A DNA stretch of 64,000 nt from an uncultured Eubacteriales bacterium (GCA_900549955.1 URQH01000006.1:8647-72646); one strand, 5' to 3'; shown: positions 8,457 through 19,952, numbered from the stretch's first letter. Made by a program: numbers and translations. Notes: a model not told the origin generated them from the letters alone.

Positions 8457-9446
8457 ATGGATGAATTGCGCTTTTTTGAGGCCATCCGGCAATCTGCCAC
8501 AGCGGATCCCCCTGCGCTCTCCGGCGCCTATCTGCTGCACGGCGAAGAAGAATACAGCAAGGAACAGGCGGTGCGGCAGGCGCTCGCGCTCGCGGCCGAC
8601 GCGACGCGGACGCTCAACACGCAGCGGCTGAACGCCCCCACGTGCGCGGCCGTGCAGGCGGCCTGCGAGGCGCTGCCGTTTTTCGACCGGCTGCGCGTCG
8701 TGGTCGTCCAGAATCTCGATGCGGACGCCGAAAAGGGCCTCGCCGCCTATGTGCCCGGCGTGCCGGACACGACGCTGCTGCTGCTCGTACAGCGCGGCAA
8801 CGCGAAAGCCGCTTCCGAGCTGTACAAGGCGCTTGGCAAGCTGGAACGGGTCGTCGAGTTCCCCCGCTACGACGAGGGGCGGGCCGCGGCCTTCCTCAAA
8901 AAGCGCGCGGCCTCGCGCGGCATCGCCCTGCCGCCCGCGGCGGCGCACAGGCTGATCGACATGGTCGGCACCGACCTGGCCGCGCTCGAAAACGCGCTGT
9001 TCCGCGTGGCGGACTATGTGGGAGAGGGGCAGCCGGTCACGGAAGCGGCGCTTGCGGCCTGCGTCACGCCCAGCACGGAATACCGCGTGTTCGACCTGCT
9101 CTCGCGCCTGCTGGCCGGCAACCGGCGGCAGGGGCTCTCCATGCTGCAGGGGATGCTCAACAGCGGCGAGAGCGCGCTGGGGCTGGCCAGCTTTCTCGAG
9201 GGCCGCGTGAAACAGATGCTCGCCGCCCGGCTCATGCTCGCCGCCGGCATGGCGGAGCCGGCCGTCGTCAAGGCGCTCGGCGGCAACGCCTATGCCGCAA
9301 AGAAGACCATCCAGGCGGCGCGCCGCTGCAAAGAGGACTGGCTGCGGCACGCGGTGCAGGCCTTTGCCGGCGTGGATGCTCAGCTCAAGCAGGGGCTGCT
9401 GCGCGACAACGACGCGCTGCTGCTGGCCATACTCGAAGTGTTTTAA
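8457..9446 (+). CDS. holA: DNA polymerase III delta subunit
   Basis: This 329-residue clamp-loader subunit opens the beta clamp. It has the delta-type N-terminal AAA-like domain (YLLHGEEEYSKEQAVRQAL), the FFDRLRVVVVQ strand and the C-terminal collar helices typical of Firmicute HolA, including FDLLSRLLAGNRRQGLSML. The ATG at 8457 (MDELRFFEAI) is the only start compatible with the promoter, whose TATAAT ends six bases upstream. No Shine-Dalgarno sequence is present. It is likely followed by the Dabb-domain gene after 75 bases. Confidence 0.93.
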   Translation: MDELRFFEAIRQSATADPPALSGAYLLHGEEEYSKEQAVRQALALAADATRTLNTQRLNAPTCAAVQAACEALPFFDRLRVVVVQNLDADAEKGLAAYVPGVPDTTLLLLVQRGNAKAASELYKALGKLERVVEFPRYDEGRAAAFLKKRAASRGIALPPAAAHRLIDMVGTDLAALENALFRVADYVGEGQPVTEAALAACVTPSTEYRVFDLLSRLLAGNRRQGLSMLQGMLNSGESALGLASFLEGRVKQMLAARLMLAAGMAEPAVVKALGGNAYAAKKTIQAARRCKEDWLRHAVQAFAGVDAQLKQGLLRDNDALLLAILEVF

Positions 9447-9521
9447 CCGCGATTGCCGGACAACCCGCCCGCGGGCGGGCGCACCCGCACATCAGACCAC
9501 GCATCAGAAAGGAGAAGAGAG

Positions 9522-9821
9522 ATGCTCAAGTACATCGTCCTGTTCAAGTTCCGCGACCCCGAGGAGTGCCTGCCGACCGTCATTGAAAAACTCCACAGCA
9601 TGGAAGGCGTCATTCCGGAAATACTTTCCATGGAGACCGGCGCCGACATCTGGCACAACGGCTCGCGCAGCTACGACCTGGCGCTGACGTGCACGTTCCG
9701 CGACATGGACGCCGTGGCCGTATACGACAAGCACCCGTTCCACGAGCAGATGCGGGAATACATCTACGCGCATCGCCTGGACGGGAAGACCGTCATCTAC
9801 GAAGTGCCCGACGAGGCATAA
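9522..9821 (+). CDS. Dabb (stress-responsive dimeric alpha/beta barrel) domain protein
   Basis: This 99-residue protein starts MLKYIVLFKFRD and contains DIWHNGSRSYDLALTCTF and KHPFHEQMREYI, the pattern of the Dabb ferredoxin-like fold. Such proteins form small dimers of varied or unknown function, including stress responses and aromatic polyketide cyclisation. AAAGGAG lies 8 bases before the ATG at 9522, which decides the start over an upstream in-frame codon. It sits between holA and uvrB, with no evidence of a metabolic partner. The fold is likely; the function is unknown. Confidence 0.8.
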   Translation: MLKYIVLFKFRDPEECLPTVIEKLHSMEGVIPEILSMETGADIWHNGSRSYDLALTCTFRDMDAVAVYDKHPFHEQMREYIYAHRLDGKTVIYEVPDEA

Positions 9822-9892
9822 CCCCGGCAGGCGACGCGCGCGCCCGTCCCGGGCGGGAAAGCTGCGCCGTCCCCTCCTGAGATACAAGCTTT

Positions 9893-11923
<2,031 letters not shown>

Positions 11924-11942
11924 CGCTCCACGCGGCGGCAAG

Positions 11943-12007
11943 GCCGGCGTGCCCGCCCCTGCGGCCCGCACGCCGGCACGGAAACGAAACGTTTTCCGTA
12001 ACTTTTG
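11943..12007 (+). terminator. Hairpins after uvrB, possible terminator
   Basis: A 10-bp stem (GCCGGCGTGC with its complement, 11943-11977) is followed directly by a second 7-bp stem (ACGGAAA with TTTCCGT, 11978-11999) and AACTTTT. The second stem with its T-rich tail is the more likely terminator. Confidence 0.5.
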
Positions 12008-12027
12008 GTGAACTCCGGCCCGGGCGC

Positions 12028-12056
12028 TTGACTTTGCCCGCCGGGCAGGGTATCTT
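12028..12056 (+). promoter_or_regulatory. Sigma-A promoter of uvrA
   Basis: TTGACT (12028-12033) and TATCTT (12051-12056) are separated by 17 bases. The predicted start near 12063 gives uvrA a leader of about 70 bases. Confidence 0.75.
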
Positions 12057-12089
12057 CTAACGGGCATCGTCAAATTCCCGCAATTTTTC

Positions 12090-12117
12090 CCCGTCCCGCG
12101 CAAATGCGCGGGACGGG
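12090..12117 (+). other. Perfect 12-bp hairpin in the uvrA leader
   Basis: CCCGTCCCGCGC pairs perfectly with GCGCGGGACGGG around an AAAT loop. The stem ends 4-5 bases before the AAAGGA ribosome binding site of uvrA. No T-run follows, so it is not a simple terminator and could affect translation or mRNA stability. Confidence 0.7.
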
Positions 12118-12132
12118 ACGCAAAGGAACCGC

Positions 12133-14958
12133 ATGAAGGACATCGTCATCAAGGGTGCCAGAGAGCACAACCTCAAAAATATCGACCTCGTCGTGCCGCG
12201 TGACAAGCTCGTGGTGTTCACGGGCCTGTCCGGCAGCGGCAAATCGAGCCTTGCGTTCGACACGATCTACGCAGAAGGGCAGCGCCGGTACGTGGAGAGC
12301 CTCTCCTCCTACGCGCGCATGTTCCTCGGGCAGATGGAAAAGCCGGATCTCGACAGCATCGACGGGCTCTCTCCCGCCATCTCCATCGACCAGAAGAGCA
12401 CGAGCCACAACCCGCGCTCGACCGTCGGCACGGTCACGGAAATCCACGACTACCTGCGCCTGCTGTACGCGCGCTGCGGCGTGCCGCACTGTCCCAAGTG
12501 CGGCCGCGAGATCGCGCGCCAGACGATCGACCAGGTGGTCGACCAGGTGCGCGCGCTGCCGGAGGGCACGCGCATCCAGGTCATCGCCCCGTGCGTGCGC
12601 GGCCGCAAGGGCGAGCACCAGAAGACGCTCGACGAGCTGCGGCGCGAGGGCTACGCGCGCGTGCGCATCGACGGCACGGTGTACGACCTCGCCGAAGCGC
12701 CCGCGCTCGACAAGAAGTTCAAGCACACGATCGAAGCGGTGATCGACCGGCTGGTCATCAAGCCGGGCGTCGAGGGCCGGCTGACCGACTCGCTGGAGAC
12801 GGCGTTCCGCCTCGGCAAAAATCTGTGCATCGTACAGGTCGTGGGCGGCGAAGAGCTGCTGTTTTCGCAGAACTACGCCTGCCCGGACTGCGGCATCAGC
12901 ATGGAAGAGCTGACGCCGCGCATGTTCTCCTTCAACGCGCCGTACGGCGCGTGCCCCACCTGCTCCGGCCTGGGCACGCTGCTCAAGATCGACCCGGCAC
13001 TGGTCATCCCCGACCCGAAGCTGCCCCTCGCCAAGGGCGCCGTCAACGTGATGGGCTGGAACAGCGGCAGCCACGGCACGATCGCCTCCATGTACTTTAC
13101 CGCCCTGTGCGAACGGTACGGCGCGTCGATGGATACGCCGTTTGAACAGCTCCCCAAGGCGCTTCAGCACGCCGTGCTGTACGGCACCGGGGACGAAAAA
13201 CTGCACATCCAGTACCAGAAGGAGTTTGGCAGCGGCACGTTCGACGCGGCGTTCGAGGGCATCATCCCCAACATGGAGCGGCGCTACCGCGAGACGCAGT
13301 CGGACTACAGCAAGCAGGAGCTCGAGGCGTTCATGTCCCAGACGCCGTGCCCGGCCTGCCACGGCAAGCGCTTCAAAAAGGAAGTGCTGGCCGTGACCGT
13401 CGGCGGCAAGAACATCTCCGAGCTGTCCGACCTGCCCGTGCGCGACGCACGCGCGTTTTTGCAGGGGCTCGAGCTGTCGCCCACGCACCGGATGATCGCC
13501 GGGCAGATCCTCAAGGAGATCGACGCGCGCCTCGGCTTCCTCGTCAACGTGGGGCTCGATTATCTTACGCTCTCGCGCGCGGCCTCCACGCTCTCCGGTG
13601 GAGAGGCGCAGCGCATCCGGCTCGCTACGCAGATCGGCAGCGGGCTGATGGGCGTGCTGTACATCCTGGACGAGCCCAGCATCGGGCTGCACCAGCGCGA
13701 CAACGGGCGCCTGCTCCAGACGCTCAAGCAGATGCGGGATCTCGGCAACACGCTGATCGTCGTCGAGCACGATGAAGAGACCATCCGCGAGGCGGACTAT
13801 GTGGTGGACATCGGCCCCGGCGCCGGCGCGCACGGCGGCTACGTGGTGGCCAAGGGCACGCCGGAGGAGATCGCCGCCACGCCCGGCTCCATCACCGGGG
13901 ACTATCTCTCGGGCCGCAAGCGCATCGACGTGCCGGCCGTGCGGCGCGCAGGCAACGGCAAATCGCTCGTGGTGCGCGGCGCGCGCGCACACAACCTCAA
14001 GAACATCGACGTGACGATCCCGCTCGGCATGTTCGTGTGCGTCACGGGCGTGTCCGGCAGCGGCAAGTCCAGCCTCGTCAACGAGCTGGTCAAAAAGACG
14101 CTGCTGCGCGACCTGAACCGCGCGCGCACGCGCCCGGGCGACTGCGACGGTATCGACGGCATCGACGCGCTCGACAAGGTCATCGACATCGACCAGAGCC
14201 CCATCGGCCGCACGCCGCGCAGCAACCCGGCCACCTATACCGGGCTGTTCGACCTCATCCGCGAAGTCTTTGCCGCCACGCCGGACGCCAAGATGCGCGG
14301 CTACCAGAACGGCCGCTTCTCCTTCAACGTCAAGGGCGGCCGCTGTGAAGCCTGCCGCGGCGACGGCATTTTGAAGATCGAAATGCACTTTTTGCCGGAC
14401 ATCTACGTCCCGTGCGAGGTGTGCGGCGGCAAGCGCTACAACCGCGAGACGCTGGAAGTGCACTACAAGGGCAAGTCGATCCACGACGTGTTGGAAATGA
14501 CTGTAGAAGAGGCGCTCGCCTTCTTTTCGCCGCTGCCCCGGCTCAAGCGCAAACTGCAAACGCTCTACGACGTGGGCCTCGGCTATGTCAAGCTGGGCCA
14601 GCCATCCACCCAGCTCTCCGGCGGCGAGGCGCAGCGCGTCAAGCTCGCCACGGAGCTCTCCCGCCGCGACACGGGCCGCACGCTCTACGTGCTGGACGAG
14701 CCGACGACCGGCCTGCACGTGGACGACGTGAAGCGCCTGCTGGAGATCCTCCAGCGGCTGTGCGACGGCGGCAGCAGCGTGCTCGTCATCGAGCACAACC
14801 TGGACGTGATCAAGTGCGCCGACTACGTCATTGACCTCGGGCCGGAGGGCGGCGAGCTCGGCGGCACGCTCGTCACAGCCGGCACGCCGGAACAGGTGGC
14901 TGCCTGCGAGAAGAGCTACACCGGCCAATTCCTGCGAAAGGTGTTGAACGGCCAATGA
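12133..14958 (+). CDS. uvrA: Excinuclease ABC subunit A
   Basis: This 941-residue ABC-type ATPase recognises DNA damage and loads UvrB. Two nucleotide-binding halves are visible, with Walker [16 protein letters not shown] near residue 31 and [13 protein letters not shown] near 640. There are two LSGGEAQR signatures and zinc-finger modules with CPKCG, CPDCG/CPTCSG and [14 protein letters not shown]. Its length is typical. AAAGGA sits 5 bases before the ATG. The leader carries a strong hairpin. Its stop codon overlaps the start of the following DUF218 gene by 4 bases (ATGA). Confidence 0.98.
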   Translation: MKDIVIKGAREHNLKNIDLVVPRDKLVVFTGLSGSGKSSLAFDTIYAEGQRRYVESLSSYARMFLGQMEKPDLDSIDGLSPAISIDQKSTSHNPRSTVGTVTEIHDYLRLLYARCGVPHCPKCGREIARQTIDQVVDQVRALPEGTRIQVIAPCVRGRKGEHQKTLDELRREGYARVRIDGTVYDLAEAPALDKKFKHTIEAVIDRLVIKPGVEGRLTDSLETAFRLGKNLCIVQVVGGEELLFSQNYACPDCGISMEELTPRMFSFNAPYGACPTCSGLGTLLKIDPALVIPDPKLPLAKGAVNVMGWNSGSHGTIASMYFTALCERYGASMDTPFEQLPKALQHAVLYGTGDEKLHIQYQKEFGSGTFDAAFEGIIPNMERRYRETQSDYSKQELEAFMSQTPCPACHGKRFKKEVLAVTVGGKNISELSDLPVRDARAFLQGLELSPTHRMIAGQILKEIDARLGFLVNVGLDYLTLSRAASTLSGGEAQRIRLATQIGSGLMGVLYILDEPSIGLHQRDNGRLLQTLKQMRDLGNTLIVVEHDEETIREADYVVDIGPGAGAHGGYVVAKGTPEEIAATPGSITGDYLSGRKRIDVPAVRRAGNGKSLVVRGARAHNLKNIDVTIPLGMFVCVTGVSGSGKSSLVNELVKKTLLRDLNRARTRPGDCDGIDGIDALDKVIDIDQSPIGRTPRSNPATYTGLFDLIREVFAATPDAKMRGYQNGRFSFNVKGGRCEACRGDGILKIEMHFLPDIYVPCEVCGGKRYNRETLEVHYKGKSIHDVLEMTVEEALAFFSPLPRLKRKLQTLYDVGLGYVKLGQPSTQLSGGEAQRVKLATELSRRDTGRTLYVLDEPTTGLHVDDVKRLLEILQRLCDGGSSVLVIEHNLDVIKCADYVIDLGPEGGELGGTLVTAGTPEQVAACEKSYTGQFLRKVLNGQ

Positions 14959-15803
14959 CGAAATTCCGCATCCTCATGCTGTGCCTTGCCGTGTGCTGCC
15001 TGGCCGCGGTATTCCTCGGCATCCATCTGCTCGAGCGGCACGGCAAGTTCCGCATGGCGCCGCTCAGCAAGGTGCTGCTGGGCGTGGGGCTGGTGCTCGT
15101 GCTCGACACGGTGGTGGTGTCGTTCCTGTCCAACTTCAATCTGGGCGTCATCCTGCCCGCGTTCTTCGGCGTGCCGCTGATCGCGCTTGCGTTCCTGCTG
15201 CCGCACATGCACCACGGCTTCCTGCTGTTTCTCAAGTGGTTCACCGCCGGCTGCTACGCCGTCGCCCTCTGCATCTTCCTCGTGTGCGGCATCCTCATGA
15301 CGAACGCCGCCCACCGGGGCGACCACCGGGAGGCCGACGCGGTCATCGTGCTCGGCGCGGCGGTGCATGGCGACCGCGTCACCTGGGTGCTCTCCAACCG
15401 TCTGGACGCGGCGATCGACTACCTCGAGGCGCATCCGGACGCCATCGCGGTCGTCTCCGGCGGGCAGGGCCCGGGCGAGACGGTCACGGAGGGGTCCGCC
15501 ATGCGAAAGTACATGATCGAGCACGGCATCGATGAAAGCCGCGTCTATGCGGAGGAGCGGGCCACCAACACGGGTGAAAACTTCCGCTATTCGATGGAGA
15601 TCGTGCGCGACGTGCTGGGGCCGGACGCGGACATCGCGTTCGTGACCACGGGCTTCCACGTCTACCGGGCGGGCGGCGTAGCCGCCGCGCAGGGGATCGA
15701 CGCCTTCGGCATCCCTGCGGACGACGTGTGGTACCTGGCGGTCAACAACTTCATGCGCGAGTGCGTGGGCATCTGCGTGTACGCGCTGACCGGCGCCATC
15801 TGA
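14955..15803 (+). CDS. YdcF/SanA-family (DUF218) membrane protein
   Basis: This 282-residue protein has about four hydrophobic segments in the first 115 residues, then a DUF218 domain. Domain motifs include [28 protein letters not shown], the EGSAMRKYM helix, [14 protein letters not shown] and [11 protein letters not shown]. Proteins of this family are linked to cell-envelope processes such as vancomycin tolerance in SanA, but their biochemical activity is not established. It is translationally coupled to uvrA by an ATGA overlap, and a terminator follows 22 bases after it. Whether the coupling to DNA repair is meaningful is unknown. Confidence 0.87.
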   Translation: MTKFRILMLCLAVCCLAAVFLGIHLLERHGKFRMAPLSKVLLGVGLVLVLDTVVVSFLSNFNLGVILPAFFGVPLIALAFLLPHMHHGFLLFLKWFTAGCYAVALCIFLVCGILMTNAAHRGDHREADAVIVLGAAVHGDRVTWVLSNRLDAAIDYLEAHPDAIAVVSGGQGPGETVTEGSAMRKYMIEHGIDESRVYAEERATNTGENFRYSMEIVRDVLGPDADIAFVTTGFHVYRAGGVAAAQGIDAFGIPADDVWYLAVNNFMRECVGICVYALTGAI

Positions 15804-15825
15804 CCGCCGGACAATCGCAATGACA

Positions 15826-15857
15826 GCGGCGTCCCCCAGCGGGACGCCGCCATTTTT
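15826..15857 (+). terminator. Intrinsic terminator after the uvrA-DUF218 operon
   Basis: GCGGCGTCCC pairs with GGGACGCCGC around a five-base loop, followed by CATTTTTAC. Confidence 0.9.
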
Positions 15858-15952
15858 ACACGAAAAAAACAAAACGGACGGCGCCCTGCCATGCCGGGCG
15901 CCGTGCACTGCGGCGATATCGGCCGCCGCGCCGGGGGGGAAAGCGATCGCGA

Positions 15953-16183
15953 TCAAAGAAACGCAATCAACATACAATAGAACTCCGCAGCGCAGGAAAA
16001 GGCCTCGCGCTGAATGGGTTCGATGAATGTGCGCAGCGGCACCTCGACATCCCAATCCACAAACACCGTCCGGTCGCCGATCTGGCTGAGCAATGCTTCT
16101 TTGGTAATGGGGTATGTCACGTCCGCCATCCGCTTTTGTATGTAGTGGAACAGCGCCGGATAGGCAGGTTTTGTCATGCTCAT
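15953..16183 (-). CDS. Small conserved-context hypothetical protein (76 aa)
   Basis: This is a 76-residue protein with no signal peptide or membrane segment. It is aromatic-rich at the start (KPAYPALFHYIQKRM) and ends with a Cys-containing hydrophobic stretch (AAEFYCMLIAFL). A middle piece, VTYPITKEALLSQIGDRTV, vaguely recalls the DUF2795 fold, but this is not a firm match. Its ATG overlaps the stop of the amidase gene (ATGA), so it is translated with the amidase and may be a partner or regulator. I do not recognise its function. Confidence 0.6.
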   Translation of the reverse strand: MSMTKPAYPALFHYIQKRMADVTYPITKEALLSQIGDRTVFVDWDVEVPLRTFIEPIQREAFSCAAEFYCMLIAFL

Positions 16184-17118
16184 GCGCGCTCCTCCTTCCG
16201 CGGTTCATAGGCAGCGTATCCGAGGCGCGGGTCCCCGTTGCCGCCGCAATCCGGGCAGCTTGCGCCGCGATGATTAAACGAATACAGTGGGCTCGAATGC
16301 ACGGCCTGTTCACGCATCTTGTCGATGATGCCCGGATACAGGTCCGCCTTGATGAGTCCCGGGCAGCCGTTGGACGCCTCGGTGATGATATTGCCGTCCG
16401 GACCGACGATCATGCTGCGGCCAAAGCAGGAACGCGCTTCATTCCTGGCCAGCCCGGAACAGTTGGCGCCCACGACATAGACCTGGTTAAAGTAGGCGCT
16501 GGCACGGTTGGTCAGTTCCCAGGCCTGGTACCACGGGTCCATATAATGCGTTGGCCGCACGATGACATTCGCCCCGCGATATGCCGCCTCGCGCCAGATC
16601 TCCGGATAATCGCCGTCGGCGCAGATGATGACGCCCAGGCGCGACCCTTTCGGCCCGTTGCACACGGTGCATTCCTTACCGGGCACCGCATTTTCAAACG
16701 GGATCCACGGGTTCATCTTTACATAGCGGTGCACGATTTCCCCGCGGTCGTCAATGACCATGGCAGTGTTTTCAAAACACTTTCCGGTCTTGCTCCGAAT
16801 CAGCGGGTCAATGACGCTCCAGACGGAGAGCTTCTTGCAGCGTTCGCGCACGCGGGCGAGCTGCTCGCTCTGCTCCGTCATCAGCGCCTCATCGAAATTG
16901 ACCGGCGCAAAGCCCTGGAAGCACGCCTCCGGGAACACCACGAGGTCCACGCCCGGGAAGGCGCTGACCGCCAGGTCGAGATAATCGAGCATGGTCTGCG
17001 TATTTTCGTCGAGTTCCTCCACTGTCTGCGCACCAATCGGGGCAAACTGCACGCAGCAGACGCTGAGTACTTCCGTTTCAATCTTCCCGTTCAGCGCAAA
17101 CAGATTGCCGATGTTCAT
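16180..17118 (-). CDS. Carbon-nitrogen hydrolase, aliphatic amidase/formamidase-like
   Basis: This 312-residue nitrilase-superfamily enzyme carries the Glu-Lys-Cys triad: Glu in VVFPEACFQG, Lys in RYVKMNPWIPFE and Cys in GVIICADGDYPEIWREAA. The last motif and FENTAMVIDDRGEIV are closest to the AmiE/AmiF amidase branch (aliphatic amidase, formamidase). The C-terminus has an unusual CPDCGGNG segment. It lies between an NCS1 permease and a 76-residue protein and overlaps the latter by 4 bases. With a nucleobase-type transporter upstream, the amide substrate may be imported by that permease or derived from its cargo. The exact substrate cannot be read from the sequence. Confidence 0.85.
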   Translation of the reverse strand: MNIGNLFALNGKIETEVLSVCCVQFAPIGAQTVEELDENTQTMLDYLDLAVSAFPGVDLVVFPEACFQGFAPVNFDEALMTEQSEQLARVRERCKKLSVWSVIDPLIRSKTGKCFENTAMVIDDRGEIVHRYVKMNPWIPFENAVPGKECTVCNGPKGSRLGVIICADGDYPEIWREAAYRGANVIVRPTHYMDPWYQAWELTNRASAYFNQVYVVGANCSGLARNEARSCFGRSMIVGPDGNIITEASNGCPGLIKADLYPGIIDKMREQAVHSSPLYSFNHRGASCPDCGGNGDPRLGYAAYEPRKEERA

Positions 17119-17154
17119 CCGTCTTCCTCCCTCCGTTTCAGGATGGAGACCGTC

Positions 17155-18486
17155 TCAGACGGTCTCCGCTCCCTCTTCAATCTGATGCCGGTCGTGCACG
17201 CCCATTGCGCTGAGCAGGCGGTCAAACAGCGGCACGCACACCGCGGACACGAGAATGCCAAACAGCGGCGGGATGCCGAAGGCCATCCGGTCGGTGATGA
17301 ACGCGACGACCGCGCCCACGACGTACGCCAGCACCGGGCCGACGCGGAACAGCTTAAACTGGATGTACTGCAGCATCGGCAGGCGGCGCTTGTAGATGAA
17401 GAAGTAGTCGCCGAGCATGACGCCACCGAGCGGCGGAATGAAGATGCCCAGCAGCACGAGGAAGTTGATCAGCTGCGCATAGATGCCGGTTACAGCCAGG
17501 ATGATGGCAATGACCAGGCCGCCGATCAAAAACGGCGTCTTGCTCTTTTTGTTGAACATCTCCGCGCCCGCAACGCCCCACGCATACGCGCCTGCATGCG
17601 CCGTGGTCCAGATGTTGAGCGTCAGCACCACCAGAGCAAAGAAGATCAGCCCTGTGCGCAGCATGACGACGATGAAGTCCGCCTCGTTGTAGGCAAGGCC
17701 GCCGATGATGCCCGCCAGCAGCATGATCGTGTTGCCGATCATGAACGCGACAAACCCGGCCCAGAAAGCGGATTTGGCGCTCTTTCCAAAGCGCGACCAG
17801 TTGCACGCCTGCGTGCCCATGCTTGCGAACGTGCCCACGATGGCCGTCATCGCCGTGGCGACGCTCATTTCCGCGCTTGGCACCACGTTTACAATGGCCG
17901 CGAAGCCGCCGTTGGCCTGCGCTGCCAGAATGGGGATGTAGATGACCAGCAGCAGAAGCGCCGGCACCGCCACGTAGGCGACCTTTTCCATGGCCTTGTA
18001 GCCCCAGATGGCCGTGACGCCAAAGACGATCGCCCAGCCGAGCGTGAACCAAATGGCCGCATCCGGCAGGTTGAACGCCGCGGAAAAGAGCTGGCCGGTA
18101 TAGGCGCTGACATAGGCGTACCAGCCGATCTGCGTACCGCCGAGCAGCAGGCCGGCCCATTTGGAACCGCCTACCCCCAGGGTATAGCGCGAAAGCATGA
18201 CGGAAGTCAGGCCGGTCTTGGCGCCGATGGCACAGTTGATCGCCACATATACGCCCAGCACGAGGTTGCCGACGAGCACGATCCACATCAGCTCCGAGAA
18301 CGTGAACGCCGTAGCGATCTGCGCACCGGTCGACATCGTGGGCGCAAAGAACGTGATGCCGAGCAGCACGGCCGCGATCGAGAAAAACGACCGGCGCGCT
18401 GACTGCGGCACGTGATCGATCGGATAATCCTGGTCGACCACTTTGTCTTCCGCCGTCGCAACTGGTTCTTTGGTCTTGGTTTCCAT
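17155..18486 (-). CDS. NCS1-family nucleobase/cation symporter (cytosine permease-like)
   Basis: This 443-residue membrane protein has about 12 hydrophobic segments. It opens with a cytosolic tail and YPIDHVPQSARRSFFSIAAV, followed by LLGITFFAPTMSTGAQI, a pattern of CodB-like permeases. Further motifs are GLTSVMLSRYTLGVGGSKW and GGVMLGDYFFIYKRR. NCS1 permeases import nucleobases, hydantoins, allantoin or thiamine. The ATG at 18486 is preceded by AAGGAGG at the correct distance. It heads a three-gene operon with the amidase and small protein, divergent from a LacI regulator, and palindromic sites lie in the spacer. The substrate is inferred only at the family level. Confidence 0.88.
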   Translation of the reverse strand: METKTKEPVATAEDKVVDQDYPIDHVPQSARRSFFSIAAVLLGITFFAPTMSTGAQIATAFTFSELMWIVLVGNLVLGVYVAINCAIGAKTGLTSVMLSRYTLGVGGSKWAGLLLGGTQIGWYAYVSAYTGQLFSAAFNLPDAAIWFTLGWAIVFGVTAIWGYKAMEKVAYVAVPALLLLVIYIPILAAQANGGFAAIVNVVPSAEMSVATAMTAIVGTFASMGTQACNWSRFGKSAKSAFWAGFVAFMIGNTIMLLAGIIGGLAYNEADFIVVMLRTGLIFFALVVLTLNIWTTAHAGAYAWGVAGAEMFNKKSKTPFLIGGLVIAIILAVTGIYAQLINFLVLLGIFIPPLGGVMLGDYFFIYKRRLPMLQYIQFKLFRVGPVLAYVVGAVVAFITDRMAFGIPPLFGILVSAVCVPLFDRLLSAMGVHDRHQIEEGAETV

Positions 18487-18528
18487 GAGATACCTCCTTT
18501 TCATTGTGTCCCGTCTGTGGCTTTAGAA

Positions 18529-18572
18529 TTGTTACTGTAACAAAATTGATATTGCCATTGCTATTACTGTAA
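18529..18572. promoter_or_regulatory. Two spaced palindromes upstream of the NCS1 permease
   Basis: TTGTTACTGTAACAA (18529-18543) is a perfect 7-bp-arm palindrome. A second copy of its core, TTACTGTAA, lies at 18564-18572. Their centres are 32 bases apart, close to three helical turns. On the minus strand the second copy overlaps a possible -10 box (TACAGT) that has TTGCTA 17 bases upstream. They are candidate operators for the divergent LacI-type repressor. Confidence 0.6.
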
Positions 18573-18685
18573 CTATTATGTGCTTTGCTAGCAATTTTGT
18601 CAAGATGTTTTCAACAATTCCATATTTTCCGCCATATTGGGCAACATGCTTTTACAAATCAGCCGGCGGTTTTGTTTTTATGTGA

Positions 18686-18730
18686 TGTAACAAATTGACT
18701 GTTTGTTACATTTGCCGTTTGTGATATACT
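18686..18730 (+). promoter_or_regulatory. lacI-family gene promoter with overlapping inverted repeat
   Basis: TGTAACAAA (18686-18694) and TTTGTTACA (18702-18710) form a perfect inverted repeat with a seven-base gap. They use the same GTAACAA half-site as the palindromes near the permease. A promoter, TTGTTA (18703-18708), 16 bases, TATACT (18725-18730), overlaps the right arm, which suggests autoregulation. Confidence 0.6.
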
Positions 18731-18757
18731 GTCCACAAGCAGGTCCGTCTTGAAAGG

Positions 18758-19786
18758 GTGATCATCATCAATATTCGTGAAATTGCGCAATTGGCAGGCG
18801 TTTCCGTCGCGACCGTTTCCCGCACGCTCAATACGCCGGAACTCGTACAAGCGCAAACGCGCAAACGGGTGTTACAAGCCATCGAAGAAACCGGATATGT
18901 GCCGGTGCACACGCGCGCGGGAAAGGCAGATGCATTGCGCACGCTGGTGTTTCTATACAATTCGCCAGACCACAGCTTTTATGAACCCGCCCTGTCCGGG
19001 CTGGAAAACGTTCTGCAGTCCCGCGGATATGCGGCTCTGCTCTGCCCCCTCAGCGCATCGGCCGAGCGCCGCGCCGTTCAGCTGGGCGCCATTCTTCAGC
19101 AAAAGCCCGCGGGCGTGATCTGGGCCTTGCGCGATTTTGACGCGGCGGAAGCAGAGCGTTTCGCTCGCAGCGATATCCCGCTCGTACTGGCGCGCAAGTA
19201 CGACCAGGCGTCCCCCGCCTACCCGCACTGTTATACAGACTTTACGGTGGGCTCCTTTCGCATGACGCAACACCTGCTCTCGCTGGGGCACCGCCACATC
19301 GCCCTACTTGTGGAAAAGGCCTCGTTCCAGTTTGTCGCCAGCTTCTGTGGAGGGTGGAGAAGGGCATACTTTGAAAACAATCTCCCTTTTGATGAAAGCT
19401 GGATCGTACACACGCCCAACACCGCCGAAGGCGGCCACGACAAGGCGCGCGAAATGTTGCTCGCGCCGGACGTGCCGGACGCCTTTTTCTGCGCGAGCAA
19501 CGAGATGGCCTTCGGCGTGCTGCGCGCCGCACGCGAGCTGGGCATTGCCGTTCCCGGGCAGCTCGCCATCGTCGGGTTTACGGATTCGCCGGTGGCCACG
19601 CTGTCGGAACCGCCGCTGACCACCATCCGCCAGCCCATTCAACAGCTAGGCGCCGTGGCCGCGCGCATGCTGATCGACCTGATCGAGTCCCCGCCGGACG
19701 CGGCCTGCCAGCCGCAGGAGATCGTCCTGCAACCGCAGCTCTGCATCCGCGGTTCCTGCGGCAGCCAAGCCCGCACAGAGCCGTGA
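18758..19786 (+). CDS. LacI-family transcriptional regulator
   Basis: This 342-residue repressor has the LacI helix-turn-helix at its N-terminus (IREIAQLAGVSVATVSRTLN). A periplasmic-binding-protein-like effector domain follows, including SFRMTQHLLSLGHRHIALL, DAFFCASNEMAFGVLRA and IVGFTDSPVATLSEPPLTTIRQP. The start is not certain: GTG at 18758 abuts AAAGG, leaving almost no spacing, and the following ATC codons are at a better distance but are rare starts. It is divergent from the permease-amidase operon and probably controls it and itself through GTAACAA half-sites. The effector is likely a nucleobase or amide-related compound (inference). Confidence 0.88.
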   Translation: MIIINIREIAQLAGVSVATVSRTLNTPELVQAQTRKRVLQAIEETGYVPVHTRAGKADALRTLVFLYNSPDHSFYEPALSGLENVLQSRGYAALLCPLSASAERRAVQLGAILQQKPAGVIWALRDFDAAEAERFARSDIPLVLARKYDQASPAYPHCYTDFTVGSFRMTQHLLSLGHRHIALLVEKASFQFVASFCGGWRRAYFENNLPFDESWIVHTPNTAEGGHDKAREMLLAPDVPDAFFCASNEMAFGVLRAARELGIAVPGQLAIVGFTDSPVATLSEPPLTTIRQPIQQLGAVAARMLIDLIESPPDAACQPQEIVLQPQLCIRGSCGSQARTEP

Positions 19787-19796
19787 CGATATGAAG

Positions 19797-19832
19797 GCGC
19801 CGCCGGCAGATCTGCCGGCGGCGCTTTGTCGT
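19797..19832 (+). terminator. Terminator after the LacI-family gene
   Basis: GCGCCGCCGGCAGA followed immediately by its perfect complement forms a 14-bp palindrome (19797-19824), then TTTGTCGTTT. It lies between convergent genes. Confidence 0.75.
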
Positions 19833-19952
19833 TTCCCTTTTTGTTGCCAAAGCAGCCGCGGGCCGCGGCAGAACGGCGCCCGTTGCGCCCCTGCCGCGGC
19901 CCACAGTCCATGTGTCCACGCTTCCATCCGCCCGGCGCCTGCCGGGCGCCGC

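Noticed and set aside
12070..14955. A very long open frame (over 950 codons) antisense to uvrA
   Set aside because: It is a by-product of GC-rich codon use in uvrA; it has no family motifs or ribosome binding site, and the sense strand encodes a complete UvrA.
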